64,000 bases of DNA from Pseudanabaenaceae cyanobacterium SKYG29 (GCA_025055675.1 JANWWT010000001.1:434001-498000); one strand, 5' to 3'. Shown: positions 8,262 to 20,298, counted from the first letter of the stretch. Notes: a model not told the origin generated them from the letters alone. Translations and numbers: made by a program.

Positions 8262-10754
8262 TTAAGATTCTACCTTGAATTTACCCACCTGTTCCTGCAG
8301 TCTTTGGGATAGGGCAAGCAGTTGGTCAAAGGTCTGGGCTACCATCTCTGCCTGCTGGGAATTGTTGTTAGCGATCGTTCCCACCTCTGCCATTACCTGT
8401 TTGACCCGATTGGAGTTGATCAACTGTTGTTGGGAGGCTCGGGCAATGTCGTTGACTAGTTGACTAATTTCCGCACTCACTTGGTTGATCACTTGCAGTC
8501 TTTGCCGTGCCTGTTCAAGTAGTTCCGTACTTTCTGCTACCTGCTCCGTGCCTTCTTGGATGGAACTGACTACTTCCCCCACCTGCCCCTGAATTTCCTC
8601 TAGCAGACGGCGAATTTCTCTGGTCGCTTCCGTCGATCGTTGGGCTAATGCCCGTACCTCATCTGCCACTACCTTGAAACTCTCCCCTTCTTCCCCTGCT
8701 CTAGCAGCTTCAATAGAAGCATTCAATGCTAATACATTTGTCTGGGCAGCAAAGTTACCGATTAGTTTCACCACCCTGGCAATTTTCTGGGAAGCATCCT
8801 CTAGGAGCTGTACCTTTTCCGCTGCTCGTGTTACTTTCTCCTTCGCTACATTGATTTCTGCCACAGTGCGGGTCATGACTTTGTCCCCCTCTGCCACTAC
8901 CGCTACGGCTTCGTTTACCTGGTTTTGGGCTACCTGTGCCCGTTGCTCCACCTCCTGCAAAGATTGTGCCATCAATTCCACCTGCCCCACTGCCTTCTCC
9001 AAGGCTTCTACCTGCTGTTTAGCTCCCCTAGCCACTGTCTTGACTACTTGGTCATTGGCGATCGTGCTCTGGGTCACCGTGGCTGCCGACTCCTTTACCC
9101 CCAAGACCAGTTCCCGCAAACTGCGAATCAAAGAATTGTAAGAATCAGCGATCGTGCCCAACTCGTCCTCTGTCACTTTTGCCCGAATCGTCAAATCCCC
9201 CCTACTCACTGGGTCTACTTCTAATAATAACTCCAATGCTCGTCTTTGTAATAACTCCTTCTGCTCTCTCTGCTCCCGAGCTAGTCGTTCTGCTTCCTCT
9301 TTCAGTTGCATTGATCGTTGTACTTCCTCTAACTGTGCCTCGATCGAGTTTTCAATGTTGATCACCATCTGGTTGATGCTTGCTGCTAACTGCCCGATTT
9401 CATCCCCCCGATCGGTGTCTAGTTTTTGCAACTGCCCTTGCCCTACCAGGCCAGCAAAGCTGGCTAATTGTTGGATGGGAGTAACGATCGAGTTCGCCAC
9501 ATAGGTTCCTAGAAATGCTAAGACAACCAAAGTAATCAATCCGATCCCATAACTCTGTAAAAGAGCAACTCTCAAGGTAGCATCAATTTCTCGGCGAGAC
9601 TTACCAATGAAAGCAATGCCGACCACTTCTTGCTTGTGATTAAATAGAGGCTCGTAGTAAGTGAGATAGAAATCTCCGACAATGTTGGTTTCCCCTAAAA
9701 ACTTCTCCCCTGCAATTAAAACTCTCTCCGCTACTTCCCTGGCTACTCTTGTCCCAATCGCCCGCGAGCCATCGCCTTTGCCTGTCCTGGGGTCGATGTA
9801 AGGAATAGAAGTATTGATACGAAAATCCTGGGCGAAGATGGTAGCTACTGGCACATTGTTCTTAACTTGGAAGGTATCCACAATGCCGTAGTTACGGTTG
9901 ATAAGGGAGCCAATTATTACCACTCCCACCGTATTGTTGCCCCGTTTAATGGGGTGAGTAGCAATGGTCACTAGGCCTATTTTGCCAGTTTCCACATCAA
10001 ACCTGCCCTCAGGGAAGGGAGCATCTTCTGGCTTCAGACCGGCTATCTTTTGGGGACGGGGATTGATGCGCGCCTGTTCTGCCAGACCGAGCTTTTGCAA
10101 AATACTACTCCTGACCAACTCTGCACCGCTTTGGGGTTGTCCTGTACTGAGAGTAGTTTGCAGAATTTCTAAGTCCGCTAACTCTACCCCTGTGCTGATG
10201 CTATAGGAACGATAGGCAGGACGATAAACCTCGTCACCAGCACGTAGGGGCGGATTATCGACAAACTTATCATCTATAACTTGACCCCTACCGGCAATTA
10301 CACGACCTTGACTATCTACCACTACCTTGAAGCTTTTAATAGACTCAGGTTCAACGTTGCTGCTCAACTGTAATAAGGGCAAAATAGAGCTCGAATCCCT
10401 CAGGTTGATAGTCGGTGATTGCAAAGCTCCCGCCGTCTTTTCTGCTTCTGGCAGAGCTTCTGCCAATGACCACAGTACAAAGTCAGTAGTAAAAAATGCT
10501 CCCTTTTCCTGGAGAGTTTGCGTCAGGTTGTCGATGTAGTTTTTGCGGGAGTACTGTACGTTAAATTGGGTAATTATCACTACCGGCAAGGCAGCTGCTA
10601 ACCAAAGAGAAATAGTAATTTTCCAACGCAAGCTCAAATTCCGCCAGAAATTCTTTAATCTGGGTCTCTTGGGTAGGTTGGGCAGAGCAAAAGTCCGTTC
10701 CTGTTTTCCCGCTTCTACTAACATCAACTGTCCTCCCTGGTATATTTTACCCAT
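8262..10754 (-). CDS. Methyl-accepting chemotaxis protein (PilJ-like), membrane-bound
   Basis: 830 aa. Membrane helix 1 at ~46-63, a large extracytoplasmic Cache-like sensor (~70-395, containing [21 protein letters not shown]), membrane helix 2 at ~400-423, and HAMP regions (one after TM2 and a second at [15 protein letters not shown]). Then comes the MCP signalling coiled coil with its hairpin near residue 680 ([18 protein letters not shown]). The double-HAMP arrangement resembles PilJ-type receptors that steer type IV pili in cyanobacteria. No cheA, cheW or pil gene lies nearby, so it is an orphan. An alternative start is the Met at residue 11. Confidence 0.9.
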   Translation of the reverse strand: MGKIYQGGQLMLVEAGKQERTFALPNLPKRPRLKNFWRNLSLRWKITISLWLAAALPVVIITQFNVQYSRKNYIDNLTQTLQEKGAFFTTDFVLWSLAEALPEAEKTAGALQSPTINLRDSSSILPLLQLSSNVEPESIKSFKVVVDSQGRVIAGRGQVIDDKFVDNPPLRAGDEVYRPAYRSYSISTGVELADLEILQTTLSTGQPQSGAELVRSSILQKLGLAEQARINPRPQKIAGLKPEDAPFPEGRFDVETGKIGLVTIATHPIKRGNNTVGVVIIGSLINRNYGIVDTFQVKNNVPVATIFAQDFRINTSIPYIDPRTGKGDGSRAIGTRVAREVAERVLIAGEKFLGETNIVGDFYLTYYEPLFNHKQEVVGIAFIGKSRREIDATLRVALLQSYGIGLITLVVLAFLGTYVANSIVTPIQQLASFAGLVGQGQLQKLDTDRGDEIGQLAASINQMVINIENSIEAQLEEVQRSMQLKEEAERLAREQREQKELLQRRALELLLEVDPVSRGDLTIRAKVTEDELGTIADSYNSLIRSLRELVLGVKESAATVTQSTIANDQVVKTVARGAKQQVEALEKAVGQVELMAQSLQEVEQRAQVAQNQVNEAVAVVAEGDKVMTRTVAEINVAKEKVTRAAEKVQLLEDASQKIARVVKLIGNFAAQTNVLALNASIEAARAGEEGESFKVVADEVRALAQRSTEATREIRRLLEEIQGQVGEVVSSIQEGTEQVAESTELLEQARQRLQVINQVSAEISQLVNDIARASQQQLINSNRVKQVMAEVGTIANNNSQQAEMVAQTFDQLLALSQRLQEQVGKFKVES

Positions 10755-10797
10755 TTAAGCATACCCCAGGCTCGATCGCCTATCACGCCCTGCTACG

Positions 10798-10823
10798 CTG
10801 GGGTCAGCACCATCGACCCCCAG
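10798..10823 (-). terminator. Stem-loop downstream of ispG, possible terminator
   Basis: CTGGGGTC (10798-10805) pairs with GACCCCCAG (10815-10823), giving 8 bp with one bulged C and a 9-nt loop, about 18 bp after the ispG stop on the minus strand. No T-run follows, so it would be an atypical terminator or a processing hairpin. Sequence evidence only. Confidence 0.4.
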
Positions 10824-10840
10824 TGATTTGCACCTCGGGC

Positions 10841-12034
10841 CTAGGGAGTAGCGGGAGGATCAACCCATCTGCCGTCGGCTTTAATGAGGGCAATCAGTTC
10901 TTCCACTCCTTTCTCTTCTGGTACCTTCTTAATTTCCTCTCTGCCACGATAGAGGGAGATATAGCCAGGGGTACGACCCACATAACCATAATCTGCGTCC
11001 GCCATTTCCCCAGGACCGTTGACAATGCAGCCCATCACAGCAATGTCTAAGCCGACAAGATGTTTAGTGGCTTCTCTGACTTTGTGTAGGACTTCTTCCA
11101 AGTTGAAGAGAGTACGACCGCAGGAAGGACAGGCAACATACTCTACCATCGTCTTGCGCAGTCCTAGAGCTTGCAAAATACTGTAACAGACTGGTATCTC
11201 TTTTTCTGGCGGTTCTGTTAAAGAGACCCGAATGGTATCGCCAATGCCCTGGGCTAGGAGGGTGGCAATCCCTGCTGTGGATTTGATCCTGCCATACTCA
11301 CCATCCCCTGCTTCCGTCACCCCCAAATGTAGAGGATAGTCCATACCTAGTTCATCCATGCGCTTGACCATCAACTGATAGGCACTGATCATCACAGGTA
11401 CCCGCGAGGCTTTCAGGGAAATGACTAAGTTCTTGTAGTCTAAATCCTCACAAATGCGAATGAATTCTAATGCTGATTCCACCATGCCTAAGGGGGTATC
11501 ACCGTAGGTAAACAACATTCTCTCTGCTAAAGACCCGTGATTGACTCCAATGCGCATAGCTTTCCCCTGTTCTTTTAATGTCTGTACCAAGGGCTTGAGA
11601 GTCTCACGAATCTTTTCCCCGATTTCGTCAAATTCTGCCTTGGTGTACTCTGTGCGATTGGGTTTCGGTTTTTCAAAAACGTACAGACCAGGATTAATAC
11701 GTACCTTATCCACGTGCTTAGCTGCTTCCAAGGCTATCTTCATACCGTTGTGGTGTACGTCCGCTACCAGGGGTACGTCTTGGTATTCCTGCCGCAATTT
11801 GCGCTTAATCTCTCCCACGGCATGGGCATGGGCAAGGCTAGGAACTGTCACCCGCACAATCTCACAGCCAATTTCATGGAGACGACGAATCGCCGCTACG
11901 GAGCCATCGATGTCTAGGGTATCTTCGTTAATCATCGACTGCACCACTACAGGAGCATTTCCCCCAATAGTGACGTTGCCAACTCTTACAGGGCGAGTTT
12001 TGCGTCTAACGATCGTGCCTTGATAGTTGTCCAT
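10841..12034 (-). CDS. ispG: 4-hydroxy-3-methylbut-2-enyl diphosphate synthase (ferredoxin), IspG
   Basis: 397 aa. Penultimate enzyme of the MEP isoprenoid pathway; it reductively opens methylerythritol cyclodiphosphate to HMBPP using a [4Fe-4S] cluster. The cluster ligands are visible as CPSCGRTLF (~residue 300) and GCIVNGPGE (~335). The TIM-barrel half shows [19 protein letters not shown] and LVADVHHNG. The length fits the two-domain bacterial form rather than the three-domain plant form. In cyanobacteria the electron donor is ferredoxin. The stop of menD's upstream gene order leaves 21 bp between ispG and menD. Confidence 0.97.
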   Translation of the reverse strand: MDNYQGTIVRRKTRPVRVGNVTIGGNAPVVVQSMINEDTLDIDGSVAAIRRLHEIGCEIVRVTVPSLAHAHAVGEIKRKLRQEYQDVPLVADVHHNGMKIALEAAKHVDKVRINPGLYVFEKPKPNRTEYTKAEFDEIGEKIRETLKPLVQTLKEQGKAMRIGVNHGSLAERMLFTYGDTPLGMVESALEFIRICEDLDYKNLVISLKASRVPVMISAYQLMVKRMDELGMDYPLHLGVTEAGDGEYGRIKSTAGIATLLAQGIGDTIRVSLTEPPEKEIPVCYSILQALGLRKTMVEYVACPSCGRTLFNLEEVLHKVREATKHLVGLDIAVMGCIVNGPGEMADADYGYVGRTPGYISLYRGREEIKKVPEEKGVEELIALIKADGRWVDPPATP

Positions 12035-12055
12035 AGGAAGTGGTCATCGCTGTAT

Positions 12056-13780
12056 CTAGTCTAGCTTTTTTCTGCTGCTAGGAGCCAATAAGTTTGTTTC
12101 TATTGTTTGTATTACTTTTTGCCAGAAGTTGTGACGTTGTTGCCAGTCCTTTTTCCCATCGGTCTTGATGCTGATAATTTGCACACCTGGTTGGGTCAGG
12201 GCATCTTTGACCAAATCTGTAACTTGAGAAATAGTAGAAGCCTGGTGCCAATCAGCGCCATAACCTGTGGCAATCTGCGCCAAATCAATCCCGATCGGTG
12301 TCAAAAATAGTTCCCTAAAGGGTGGTTCAAAGCGGGATATAGGTAGCATCTCAAAGATTGCCCCCCCCTGGTTGTCGATTAGCAAAATAGTCAGGTTGAT
12401 GGGATTTAGCTTACCCAGTAGTAATCCATTTATATCGTGACAAAAGGTAAGATCACCACAGATGAGTAATACAGGTTTTGGTACAACTTTTGCTACCCCC
12501 ATGGCGCTGGAGATCATGCCGTCAATACCATTGGTGCCACGGTTGGCAAATACTGTTACCCGCTGGCAGTTGTGGAAGTAGCTATCTAAATCACGAATTG
12601 GTGTGCTGTTGCCAATGTAAATGATGGTCTGATCGGGCAGGTGGGCAGCTAGTTCATAATAAATTTTCCCCTCAAAGGGATAGTCAATACCTGCCATCCA
12701 TTCATCTAAAACTATCTGGGTCAAACTGTTGGCTTGCTCCCACAATTGTAACCACTCCCGATCGAGGGGCTGTGGCTGTAGTTGAGGTAGTAATTGTTGA
12801 CAAAAATCTGTTACCGTGAGGGGAACTTGATAATTATTGCCATGGGTAGGGTCACTGTTGTCGTAGCTCCCGATCGTGATTTGCTGACAGTGGGGATGCT
12901 GTTCTAACCATTGGCGGTAACTTTTGGAGGTGGGCATATCACCCAATCTCAGGACTATTTCTGGCTCTAGTCTCTCAGCTAGGCAAGGGGAACGGAGAAA
13001 ACTATCATAGTGACTAATGACATTTTGTCTGGGCATGCCTGTGGCTTCTGCTAGGAGGGGATAGCCCAAAGTTTGGGCTAACTTGTGCACTAAATCTGTT
13101 TCTGCCAGGGGGTATTTATTGACACCAACTACGACGACACCTCGCCGTTTGCTAGCCAAGAGTTCCCTGAGTAAATCTACATTTTCTAGTTGCGTCTTAG
13201 TACCCAAATGTTGCCAGGTAGGTAGGCTGGCGTAGAATTGACTGTCCAAGCTTGGGGGGGCTAGGGGTTCACTGAAGGCAAAGTTGAGATGGACTGCTCC
13301 TGGCAAAGGTTGTAAAGACCGACTGACTGTAGCCTGTATAAGTGTGGCTAAATAGCGATCGTTTGCGGTTGGTAGTCCGACTTCAACAAATTGACGGACA
13401 TAATGACCAAAGATATGGAGCTGATCGATCGTTTGTTGGGCACCGCAATGCCTCAGTTCGGGAGGGCGATCGGCGGAGAGAATAACCAAAGGCACGTGAC
13501 TGTAATAGGCTTCAATCACAGCGGGAAAATAATGGCTAACAGCAGAACCAGAGGTACAAACTAAAGCTACAGGTCGCCTTTGTGCCTTTGCCATGCCCAG
13601 GGCGAAGAAACCCGCCGAGCGTTCATCTATCTGGACGTAGATGTCTATTTGGGAGAGCAGATACAAACCCAGAACCAAGGGTGTAGAACGGGAACCAGGA
13701 GAGATACAAACCTGCCTCACACCCGCCTGCCACAGGGCTTGGGCTACTACTTTTCCCCAGTCCAAGTTGCGATCGGTCAT
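12056..13780 (-). CDS. menD: 2-succinyl-5-enolpyruvyl-6-hydroxy-3-cyclohexene-1-carboxylate synthase, MenD
   Basis: 574 aa ThDP-dependent enzyme. It condenses isochorismate with 2-oxoglutarate in the menaquinone/phylloquinone pathway, which in cyanobacteria supplies the photosystem I quinone. Diagnostic segments are CISPGSRSTPLVLGL near the N-terminus, the DERSAGFFALGMAK stretch with the conserved ThDP Glu, the middle-domain HCGAQQTIDQ, and the C-terminal FANRGTNGIDGMIS plus the ThDP/Mg motif GDLTFCHDINGL. The start ATG overlaps the clpB stop by 4 bp, so it is translated downstream of clpB on the same message. Confidence 0.97.
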   Translation of the reverse strand: MTDRNLDWGKVVAQALWQAGVRQVCISPGSRSTPLVLGLYLLSQIDIYVQIDERSAGFFALGMAKAQRRPVALVCTSGSAVSHYFPAVIEAYYSHVPLVILSADRPPELRHCGAQQTIDQLHIFGHYVRQFVEVGLPTANDRYLATLIQATVSRSLQPLPGAVHLNFAFSEPLAPPSLDSQFYASLPTWQHLGTKTQLENVDLLRELLASKRRGVVVVGVNKYPLAETDLVHKLAQTLGYPLLAEATGMPRQNVISHYDSFLRSPCLAERLEPEIVLRLGDMPTSKSYRQWLEQHPHCQQITIGSYDNSDPTHGNNYQVPLTVTDFCQQLLPQLQPQPLDREWLQLWEQANSLTQIVLDEWMAGIDYPFEGKIYYELAAHLPDQTIIYIGNSTPIRDLDSYFHNCQRVTVFANRGTNGIDGMISSAMGVAKVVPKPVLLICGDLTFCHDINGLLLGKLNPINLTILLIDNQGGAIFEMLPISRFEPPFRELFLTPIGIDLAQIATGYGADWHQASTISQVTDLVKDALTQPGVQIISIKTDGKKDWQQRHNFWQKVIQTIETNLLAPSSRKKLD

Positions 13781-16362
13781 TCAAATATCAGCTGATTGTC
13801 TGCCAGTCTCACTTTGATCGTGTCACCCGTGGCATATTTCCCTGCCAAAATAGCGTCGGCGATCGGGTTTTCGATTAGTTTCTGCATCGCTCTTTTTAGG
13901 GGACGGGCACCAAAGGCGGGATTGTAGCCCCGCTCGATGATAAATTCTTCCGCTTCCTCTGTCAGAGCAATAGCTAGTTTTTGTTCTGCCAAACGATCGG
14001 TAATGCGTTTTAATTGTAGTTTGACAATCTGGCGCAGTTCTTCTCTACGCAGGGCATGGAATACCACAATTTCATCAATACGGTTGAGAAATTCAGGGCG
14101 AAAACTTTTTTGCAGAGCATGCATTACTTTTTGCCGTTGTTCTTCCCCCTCCCCTGCCAACATGAACTCACTGCCAATGTTACTAGTCATGATGATAATT
14201 GTGTTTTTGCAGTCCACCAAGCGCCCTTGACTGTCTGTAATTCTGCCATCATCCAACACTTGCAGGAGAATGTTAAACACGTCGGGATGTGCCTTTTCTA
14301 TTTCATCAAACAAAACTACAGAGTAAGGTCGGCGACGCACTGCTTCGGAAAATTGCCCCCCCTCTTCATAACCCACATAGCCTGGGGGTGCACCAATCAA
14401 GCGAGAAACTGTGTGCTTTTCCATGTATTCCGACATATCGAGGCGGATCATCGCTTGGTCGGAGTTGAACAAAAAGTGGGCTAGGGACCGCGCTAATTCG
14501 GTTTTGCCCACACCTGTTGGACCCAGAAAGAGAAAGGAGCCGATCGGTTTGTTGGGGTCCTGCATACCTGCCCTTGCCCGTCTGATGGCTGCTGCCACGG
14601 AAGCTACAGCTTCTGCTTGTCCCACTACGCGTTCGTGTAAATGGGCTTCTAACTGCAACAGCTTCTGTCGTTCCGGTTCCAATAAACTGTTAACGGGAAT
14701 TCCTGTCCACCTGGCTACAATTTCCGCTATGTCATTCTCTGTCACCTGTTCGCGAAAAAGGGAGGTACCCTCCGATCGGGTTCTGTCAATCTGCAGCTCT
14801 GCTTCATCTAGTTGTTTCTCTAGCTCTGTCAAACGATTGTATTTTAACTCTGCTGCCAAGTTGAGGTCAAATTCCCGCTCTGCTTGCTCGATCTGTCGCT
14901 TGGTTTGCTCAATCTCTTCTCTGAGGGCTTTGACAAGGTCAATAGCTTCTTTCTCCGCCCGCCATAACTCCTGTAAATACACCTGTTTTTGTTTGAGTTT
15001 GTGGATTTCTGTCTCAATCCGCTCGATTCTTTCTGCTGTTACCTGGGCGGCTTTGCCTGTGAGATTGTCTTCCCTTTGCAAAGATAGTTTTTCCATCTCC
15101 AGTTGCATGATCTTGCGATCGAGTTCATCTAGCTCGATCGGTTTGGAAGTAATCTCCATTTTTAACTTCGCCGCAGCTTCATCCACCAGATCAATGGCTT
15201 TGTCCGGCAGAAACCGATCGGTAATATAGCGATGGGACAGAGTGGCAGCACTGATCAGGGCGGAATCGGAAATTTTGACACCGTGGTGGACTTCATATCT
15301 TTCCTTCAACCCCCGCAGGATGGAGATAGTGTCTGCCACAGTTGGTTGGTCAACTAATATCTGTTGAAAACGCCTTTCCAGAGCAGCATCCTTTTCAATG
15401 TACTTACGATATTCATCTAAAGTTGTTGCCCCAATACAGCGCAGTTCCCCCCTTGCCAACATGGGTTTCAAGAGATTACTAGCATCAACTGAGCCTGTCC
15501 CTGCCCCTGCCCCCACTACTGTATGCAGTTCATCTATAAATAGGATGATCTGACCCAGAGAACTGGTGACTTCCTTTAACACTGATTTCAGGCGTTCTTC
15601 AAACTCACCCCTGTACTTTGTCCCAGCCAGCAGCGCGCCCAAGTCTAGACTCACCAGTCGCCGTTCCTGCAAAGACTCAGGCACATCCCCCCGTACAATC
15701 CGCTGTGCCAGACCCTCAATAATGGCTGTCTTCCCCACCCCCGGTTCACCAATCAAGACAGGATTGTTTTTCGTCCGCCGCGACAACACCTGAATCACCC
15801 GTCGCACTTCCTCATCCCGCCCAATCACAGGGTCTAACTTTCCTTCCCGCGCTAAAGCTGTTAAATCAACACTGTATTTCTCCAACGCTCCGTACTTCGA
15901 TTCCGGATTGCTATCTACAACCTTCTGCGCGCCCCGCAAGGATTGCACGATCGGTTCTAACTTTTTCCTATCCAAATTGACATGGCGCAACAACCGTTTG
16001 CCTACCCGATCGTCTTCTGCCAGGGCCAACCATAGATGCTCGATGGAAATGTAGGTATCCTCCCATTCCTCCCGCAAGTCCGCCGCCCGATCGAGGCAGG
16101 CATTCAGGAACCGTCCTAAATACAATTCCCTAGGATTAGCAATACGGGGTTGACTGCGCAGAAATTCCTCTAAATGTCGTTGTAACCGGGCCAGGGAGAC
16201 ACCAGCAAAAATTTGTTTAGTCAGACCATCCTGCTCCAGGAGTGCTAGGGCTAAGTGTTCTACTTCCAGCTCTTGGTGTTGAAAGCGCCGCGCTACGTCT
16301 TGGGATTTGACAATCGCTTCCCAAGCTTTGTCCGTAAATTGATTGGGGTCAGTTGGTTGCAT
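13777..16362 (-). CDS. clpB: ATP-dependent chaperone ClpB
   Basis: 861 aa, full-length ClpB (Hsp104 type) disaggregase. N-terminal Clp_N repeats (1-150), AAA1 with Walker A GEPGVGKT near residue 205, the regulatory coiled-coil middle domain (~400-530, strongly charged Glu/Lys/Gln repeats), AAA2 with Walker A GPTGVGKT near 614 and pore motif GYVGYEEGG, and the C-terminal ClpB D2 domain. There is no ClpP-binding IGF-type loop, consistent with unfolding and resolubilising aggregates together with DnaK. The start [17 protein letters not shown] matches the family. It lies upstream of menD with a 4-bp overlap. Cyanobacteria often carry two clpB genes; which one this is cannot be decided here. Confidence 0.96.
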   Translation of the reverse strand: MQPTDPNQFTDKAWEAIVKSQDVARRFQHQELEVEHLALALLEQDGLTKQIFAGVSLARLQRHLEEFLRSQPRIANPRELYLGRFLNACLDRAADLREEWEDTYISIEHLWLALAEDDRVGKRLLRHVNLDRKKLEPIVQSLRGAQKVVDSNPESKYGALEKYSVDLTALAREGKLDPVIGRDEEVRRVIQVLSRRTKNNPVLIGEPGVGKTAIIEGLAQRIVRGDVPESLQERRLVSLDLGALLAGTKYRGEFEERLKSVLKEVTSSLGQIILFIDELHTVVGAGAGTGSVDASNLLKPMLARGELRCIGATTLDEYRKYIEKDAALERRFQQILVDQPTVADTISILRGLKERYEVHHGVKISDSALISAATLSHRYITDRFLPDKAIDLVDEAAAKLKMEITSKPIELDELDRKIMQLEMEKLSLQREDNLTGKAAQVTAERIERIETEIHKLKQKQVYLQELWRAEKEAIDLVKALREEIEQTKRQIEQAEREFDLNLAAELKYNRLTELEKQLDEAELQIDRTRSEGTSLFREQVTENDIAEIVARWTGIPVNSLLEPERQKLLQLEAHLHERVVGQAEAVASVAAAIRRARAGMQDPNKPIGSFLFLGPTGVGKTELARSLAHFLFNSDQAMIRLDMSEYMEKHTVSRLIGAPPGYVGYEEGGQFSEAVRRRPYSVVLFDEIEKAHPDVFNILLQVLDDGRITDSQGRLVDCKNTIIIMTSNIGSEFMLAGEGEEQRQKVMHALQKSFRPEFLNRIDEIVVFHALRREELRQIVKLQLKRITDRLAEQKLAIALTEEAEEFIIERGYNPAFGARPLKRAMQKLIENPIADAILAGKYATGDTIKVRLADNQLIFE

Positions 16363-16443
16363 AGAACTTGTCGGTACTGCTAGGCATGATAGCGTAGCCT
16401 TTGGAATTAGAGAATTTTGCCAAAATAGACTACCAGTTAACTC

Positions 16444-16449
16444 TATAAT
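16444..16449 (+). promoter_or_regulatory. Candidate -10 element of infB promoter
   Basis: A TATAAT lies 41 bp upstream of the infB start, inside the 127-bp clpB/infB divergent region. No convincing -35 box sits at 16-18 bp; TTGCCA (16417-16422) is 21 bp away. The clpB promoter must lie in the same stretch, but I could not pick it out. Confidence 0.35.
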
Positions 16450-16489
16450 AGGCTAAAGTATTGCATCTTGGATTTGATTACCCGACCCC

Positions 16490-19348
16490 ATGAGTAGAGT
16501 GAGAATATATGATTTAGCGAGGGAGTTGCATCTGGATAACAAAGATGTAATGGCTATTTGCGAAGAACATGGCATCCCCCTCAAAAGTCATAGTAGCACC
16601 ATTACGGAAGAAGAAGCAGAAAAGGTAAGAGCTTCCGCCAGGGCGGGTAATCGTCCCCTCCGCAGCTCGGCTAAACCCAGTCGTACCAAAGAAACTAAGG
16701 AGAAAGAAGTCTCCCCTAAGACAAATAAGATTGTCACTGTCTCCAAACCCGAAGTAAAGCTAGTGGCTCCCCCCACCAAGCCTGCAGCTCCCGCTCCCCT
16801 GCCCAAACCAGAGCCGCCTGTCCCGCCAACCAAACCCTCTGTTCCCAAGGCAGAACCAGTAGCGCCCCCCCCTAAGGCAGAAGAAAAGCCCACGGCTCCT
16901 CCTGGGGCGGTAGCCCCGCCTAAGAAACCCGAACCACCTGCTAAGAAACCAGAGGAGGTAACTACTCCCCCCCCTAAAAAGCCCGAACCACCAACTTTGC
17001 GCAAGCCTGTCCCCAAACCTACCCTCCCCAAGAAGGAAGCAACCAGCCCTCCCCCTAAACCCAAGCCCCCTGTCATCTCGGCAAAGCGTCCCACGCCGCC
17101 TAAGGGAGACCTATTGATTGAACGGGGTATCAGCCCTCCCAAACCTGTTAAACCAGCTGCGGAAGCACCTGCGCCCCCCGTTAAACCAACACGCCCAGTG
17201 GAACCAGAAATCCCTCCCCTCGAACCAGTGGCTACATTTGAGGAGGTAGCACTCCGTCCTCGTCCCACTAAGAAGCAAAAATCTAAAGTGGAGGACTTGG
17301 AAGCTCTGGAACAGGAAAAGGTTAAACGGAGTAACAAGCTGCGGCGCTTTTATGAGGAGGAAGATATCGATTTCGATGAAGAGGACTGGTTCGACGACTA
17401 TGAGGAGGAGGAGGAAGCCCCTATTAGTCTTTCTCTAGTCCGTCCCTCTGTTCGCCCCCCCAAACCCTCTGTCAGTAAGCCCACGGGAGGGATGAGCCGA
17501 GGTGATGCCCAGAAGTCCCCGAAAAAACCAAAGGAACGTCGTCCTACTACCTCCCCTACCCCTGAAAAACCTACCTCGATCGAGCTGGCTGATGCCATTC
17601 CCTTGCCGGAGTTAGCTAGTCGGTTGGTGGTGGCGGAGACAGAAATTATCCGCATCCTGTTCCTGAAGGGGATCATGGTGAACATCAACCAAGCCCTTGA
17701 CCTCGATACTGCCAAAATTGTCTGTCAGGAACTGGGGGTAGAGGTAAGGGAGCCGGCAGCGAGTGCTGCTGCCACGAAGACAGAAATGCTGGAAATGGAG
17801 GACTTAGAAAACCTCCAGCGTCGTCCCCCCGTAGTGACAATTATGGGGCACGTGGATCATGGCAAAACCTCTCTTCTCGATGCCATTCGCAAAACCAAGG
17901 TTGCCCAGGGGGAAGCAGGGGGGATTACCCAGCATATCGGTGCCTACCACGTGGAAATTGAAGTGGAGGGCAAACCCCAAACGATCGTCTTCCTGGATAC
18001 GCCTGGTCACGAAGCTTTTACCGCTATGCGGGCGCGGGGAGCAAAAGTTACTGATATTGCTGTCCTGGTAGTGGCAGCGGATGACGGTGTACAACCACAA
18101 ACGATCGAGGCTATCAGTCACGCCCGTGCCGCCAAGGTACCCATCATTGTTGCCATCAACAAAATCGATAAACCCGAGGCGCAACCCGATCGCATTCGGC
18201 AGGAACTGACGGAGTACGGTCTGATTGATGAAGCGTGGGGAGGAGACACGATCATGGTACCCGTGAGTGCCCTGCGGGGGGATAACCTCGATACGCTCTT
18301 AGAAATGATCCTGCTGGTGGCAGAAGTGGAGGACTTGAGTGCTAACCCCGATCGTCCTGCCAAAGGCACCATCATCGAAGCCCATATGGACAAAGCCAGG
18401 GGGCCGGTGGCTACCTTCCTCGTACAAAATGGCACCCTCAAGGTGGGGGATATAGTCCTAGCGGGGTCAGTGTACGGCAAAGTGCGGGCGATGATCAACG
18501 ATCGGGGGGAACGGGTAGAAAAAGCCTTGCCTTCCTTCCCCGTGGAAGTCTTAGGCTTGAACGAACTGCCCCAAGCAGGGGACGAATTTGAGGTGTTCAC
18601 CGATGAAAAGCAAGCCCGAGCGCTGGCGGAAGAGCGGGCAGAAGCCCAGCGGCAAAGTCGTCTACAACAGTCCCTTGCTAGTCGGCGCATTAGTTTAGGG
18701 ACAGTCTCTGCCCAGGCGCAGGAAGGAGAACTCAAGGAACTCAATGTGATTGTCAAGGCAGATGTCCAGGGGTCAGTGGAAGCGATCGTCAATTCCCTGT
18801 CCCAGTTACCCCAGCAGGAAGTGCAGTTGCGTGTTCTTCTAGCCGCTGTAGGGGAAGTCAGCGAAAACGACGTAGCCTTGGCTGCTGCTAGTAATGCTGT
18901 CATTTTGGGCTTTAATACTTCCTTAGCCCCTGGTGCTCGTCAAGCCGCTGATGAATTGGGGGTAGACATTCGGGATTACAACATCATCTACAACCTCCTG
19001 GAGGATGTGCAGGCGGCAATGGAGGGTCTCCTAGAACCGGAACTAGTAGAAGAACCTCTAGGTCAAGCGGAAGTGCGCCAGGTTTTCCACCTAAGCAAGG
19101 CAGTAGTTGCAGGCTGTTATGTTCTGTCGGGCAAGTTAGTGCGGAATTGTAATCTCAGGGTGTTACGGAAGGGCAAGGTCATTCACGAAGGGGCACTTGA
19201 CTCCCTCCGCAGGATGAAAGACGATGTTAAAGAGGTAGCTAGCGGGTTTGAATGCGGTGTGTCCGTCAACAAATACACCGATTGGCAGGAGGGGGACATC
19301 ATCGAAGCCTTCCGCATGGTGACTAAGCGCCGTACCCTGAGCACCTAG
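16490..19348 (+). CDS. infB: Translation initiation factor IF-2
   Basis: 952 aa. The N-terminal IF2_N domain starts [15 protein letters not shown] long Pro/Lys/Glu-rich linker (~70-300) is typical of cyanobacterial IF-2, with an acidic block near 290-310. A second IF2_N-type region ([20 protein letters not shown]) follows, then the GTPase domain with G1 GHVDHGKT near residue 453, DTPGHEAF and NKID. The C-terminal part contains the fMet-tRNA-binding C2 domain. It delivers initiator tRNA to the ribosome. The stop directly abuts the dapB stop on the other strand (no base between). Confidence 0.97.
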   Translation: MSRVRIYDLARELHLDNKDVMAICEEHGIPLKSHSSTITEEEAEKVRASARAGNRPLRSSAKPSRTKETKEKEVSPKTNKIVTVSKPEVKLVAPPTKPAAPAPLPKPEPPVPPTKPSVPKAEPVAPPPKAEEKPTAPPGAVAPPKKPEPPAKKPEEVTTPPPKKPEPPTLRKPVPKPTLPKKEATSPPPKPKPPVISAKRPTPPKGDLLIERGISPPKPVKPAAEAPAPPVKPTRPVEPEIPPLEPVATFEEVALRPRPTKKQKSKVEDLEALEQEKVKRSNKLRRFYEEEDIDFDEEDWFDDYEEEEEAPISLSLVRPSVRPPKPSVSKPTGGMSRGDAQKSPKKPKERRPTTSPTPEKPTSIELADAIPLPELASRLVVAETEIIRILFLKGIMVNINQALDLDTAKIVCQELGVEVREPAASAAATKTEMLEMEDLENLQRRPPVVTIMGHVDHGKTSLLDAIRKTKVAQGEAGGITQHIGAYHVEIEVEGKPQTIVFLDTPGHEAFTAMRARGAKVTDIAVLVVAADDGVQPQTIEAISHARAAKVPIIVAINKIDKPEAQPDRIRQELTEYGLIDEAWGGDTIMVPVSALRGDNLDTLLEMILLVAEVEDLSANPDRPAKGTIIEAHMDKARGPVATFLVQNGTLKVGDIVLAGSVYGKVRAMINDRGERVEKALPSFPVEVLGLNELPQAGDEFEVFTDEKQARALAEERAEAQRQSRLQQSLASRRISLGTVSAQAQEGELKELNVIVKADVQGSVEAIVNSLSQLPQQEVQLRVLLAAVGEVSENDVALAAASNAVILGFNTSLAPGARQAADELGVDIRDYNIIYNLLEDVQAAMEGLLEPELVEEPLGQAEVRQVFHLSKAVVAGCYVLSGKLVRNCNLRVLRKGKVIHEGALDSLRRMKDDVKEVASGFECGVSVNKYTDWQEGDIIEAFRMVTKRRTLST

Positions 19349-20152
19349 CTACAGAATTTTCTCCAACCCGTAGACCAAGGACTGCAGCGTGATGACTTTG
19401 CGGATTGCCAAGATAACGCCGGGCATATAGCAAGCTCGATCGATGACATTATGGCGCAGGCTATAGGTCTCCCCCGCACTACCAAAGATAACCTCCTGGT
19501 GGGCAACTAAACCAGGCAACCGCACACTGTGAATGGGGATGTTTTCCCCCACTACCTTGCCCCTGCCCTCGGTTTCTAAGCGGGGGTTAAACGTCTTGCC
19601 CAACTCGGAGAGCATCTGTGCCGTTTTAATTGCCGTGCCACTGGGGGCATCCGCCTTCTGTTCATGGTGCAACTCAATGATTTCCACATAGTCATAAAAC
19701 TGACTGGCGGCAACAGCAGCTTGCTGGAGCAAAATCATGCCAATGGAAAAATTGGGAGCGATAATTGCCCCTACACTGGCTTTATCAGCAAACTCAGCTA
19801 AATCTTGGATTTGCGCCTCTGTCAGTCCCGTTGTACCCACTACCGGACGGACTCCATAGGCAATTGCCGATCGGACATGGTCGTAGACTACCCCAGGATG
19901 GGTGAAATCCACCATAACGGCGTACTGCTGCTCCTGCGCTCCCTGCGCCAATAACACTTGCAAATCACTTGTAACTGGCACTTCTAGCGCCCCTATTCCC
20001 ACCACCTCCCCAATATCCTCCCCCAAATGCGTACGTCCTGTTGCCCCAATTAACACTAAATCCCGCCGCTGGGCAATTGCCTTAATTACTGTCCGCCCCA
20101 TCTTGCCCGTTGCCCCCGCCACAATCACAGGAATTGGTAAATCTGTCGCCAT
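19349..20152 (-). CDS. dapB: 4-hydroxy-tetrahydrodipicolinate reductase
   Basis: 267 aa. NAD(P)H-dependent step of diaminopimelate/lysine synthesis. The nucleotide-binding motif [12 protein letters not shown] is at the N-terminus. The catalytic region is [15 protein letters not shown] (His and Lys of the DapB active site), and DFTHPGVV plus VVGTTGLTE are family signatures. A possible Pho box lies ~46 bp upstream of the start, in the region shared with the divergent kinase gene. Confidence 0.96.
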   Translation of the reverse strand: MATDLPIPVIVAGATGKMGRTVIKAIAQRRDLVLIGATGRTHLGEDIGEVVGIGALEVPVTSDLQVLLAQGAQEQQYAVMVDFTHPGVVYDHVRSAIAYGVRPVVGTTGLTEAQIQDLAEFADKASVGAIIAPNFSIGMILLQQAAVAASQFYDYVEIIELHHEQKADAPSGTAIKTAQMLSELGKTFNPRLETEGRGKVVGENIPIHSVRLPGLVAHQEVIFGSAGETYSLRHNVIDRACYMPGVILAIRKVITLQSLVYGLEKIL

Positions 20153-20197
20153 GAGATGCCTGCCTAGCTTCAGAGGATTAGTCTACCATCTGCACAA

Positions 20198-20227
20198 AAT
20201 TTAAGGATTAGTTAAGGAAAAGTTAAG
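20198..20227 (-). promoter_or_regulatory. Candidate Pho box (SphR/PhoB-type tandem repeat)
   Basis: Read on the minus strand the stretch is CTTAACTT - 3 nt - CTTAACTA - 3 nt - CTTAAATT: three 8-bp units with exact 11-bp periodicity. The described cyanobacterial Pho box is three PyTTAAPyPy(T/A) units 3 bp apart; two units fit fully and the third has one mismatch. It lies between dapB (46 bp upstream of its start, same orientation) and the divergent histidine kinase gene (71 bp upstream). A minus-strand TAGACT could be a -10 about 12 bp after the last unit. Which gene it serves is not settled. Confidence 0.5.
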
Positions 20228-20298
20228 AATACTTAGTTGCCAACCCCTGCCTAAACCGCCAAGATGGTAGATAGCAAGATTATAGGTAGAAAAACGCC

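Noticed and set aside
8674-9504. Plus-strand frames within the chemoreceptor gene
   Set aside because: Repeated Ala/Thr/Ser/Cys composition mirrors the MCP coiled coil; no independent support.
10798-10823. Stem-loop as a clear Rho-independent terminator
   Set aside because: Stem is reasonable but no T-run follows; kept only as a low-confidence feature.
14411-15229. 272-codon plus-strand frame inside clpB
   Set aside because: Cys/Ser/Arg-rich composition typical of an antisense shadow; clpB is unambiguous.
16588-17337. 249-codon antisense frame in the infB N-terminal region
   Set aside because: Gly/Leu/Val-rich shadow of the Pro/Lys-rich IF-2 linker; no ribosome site or family.
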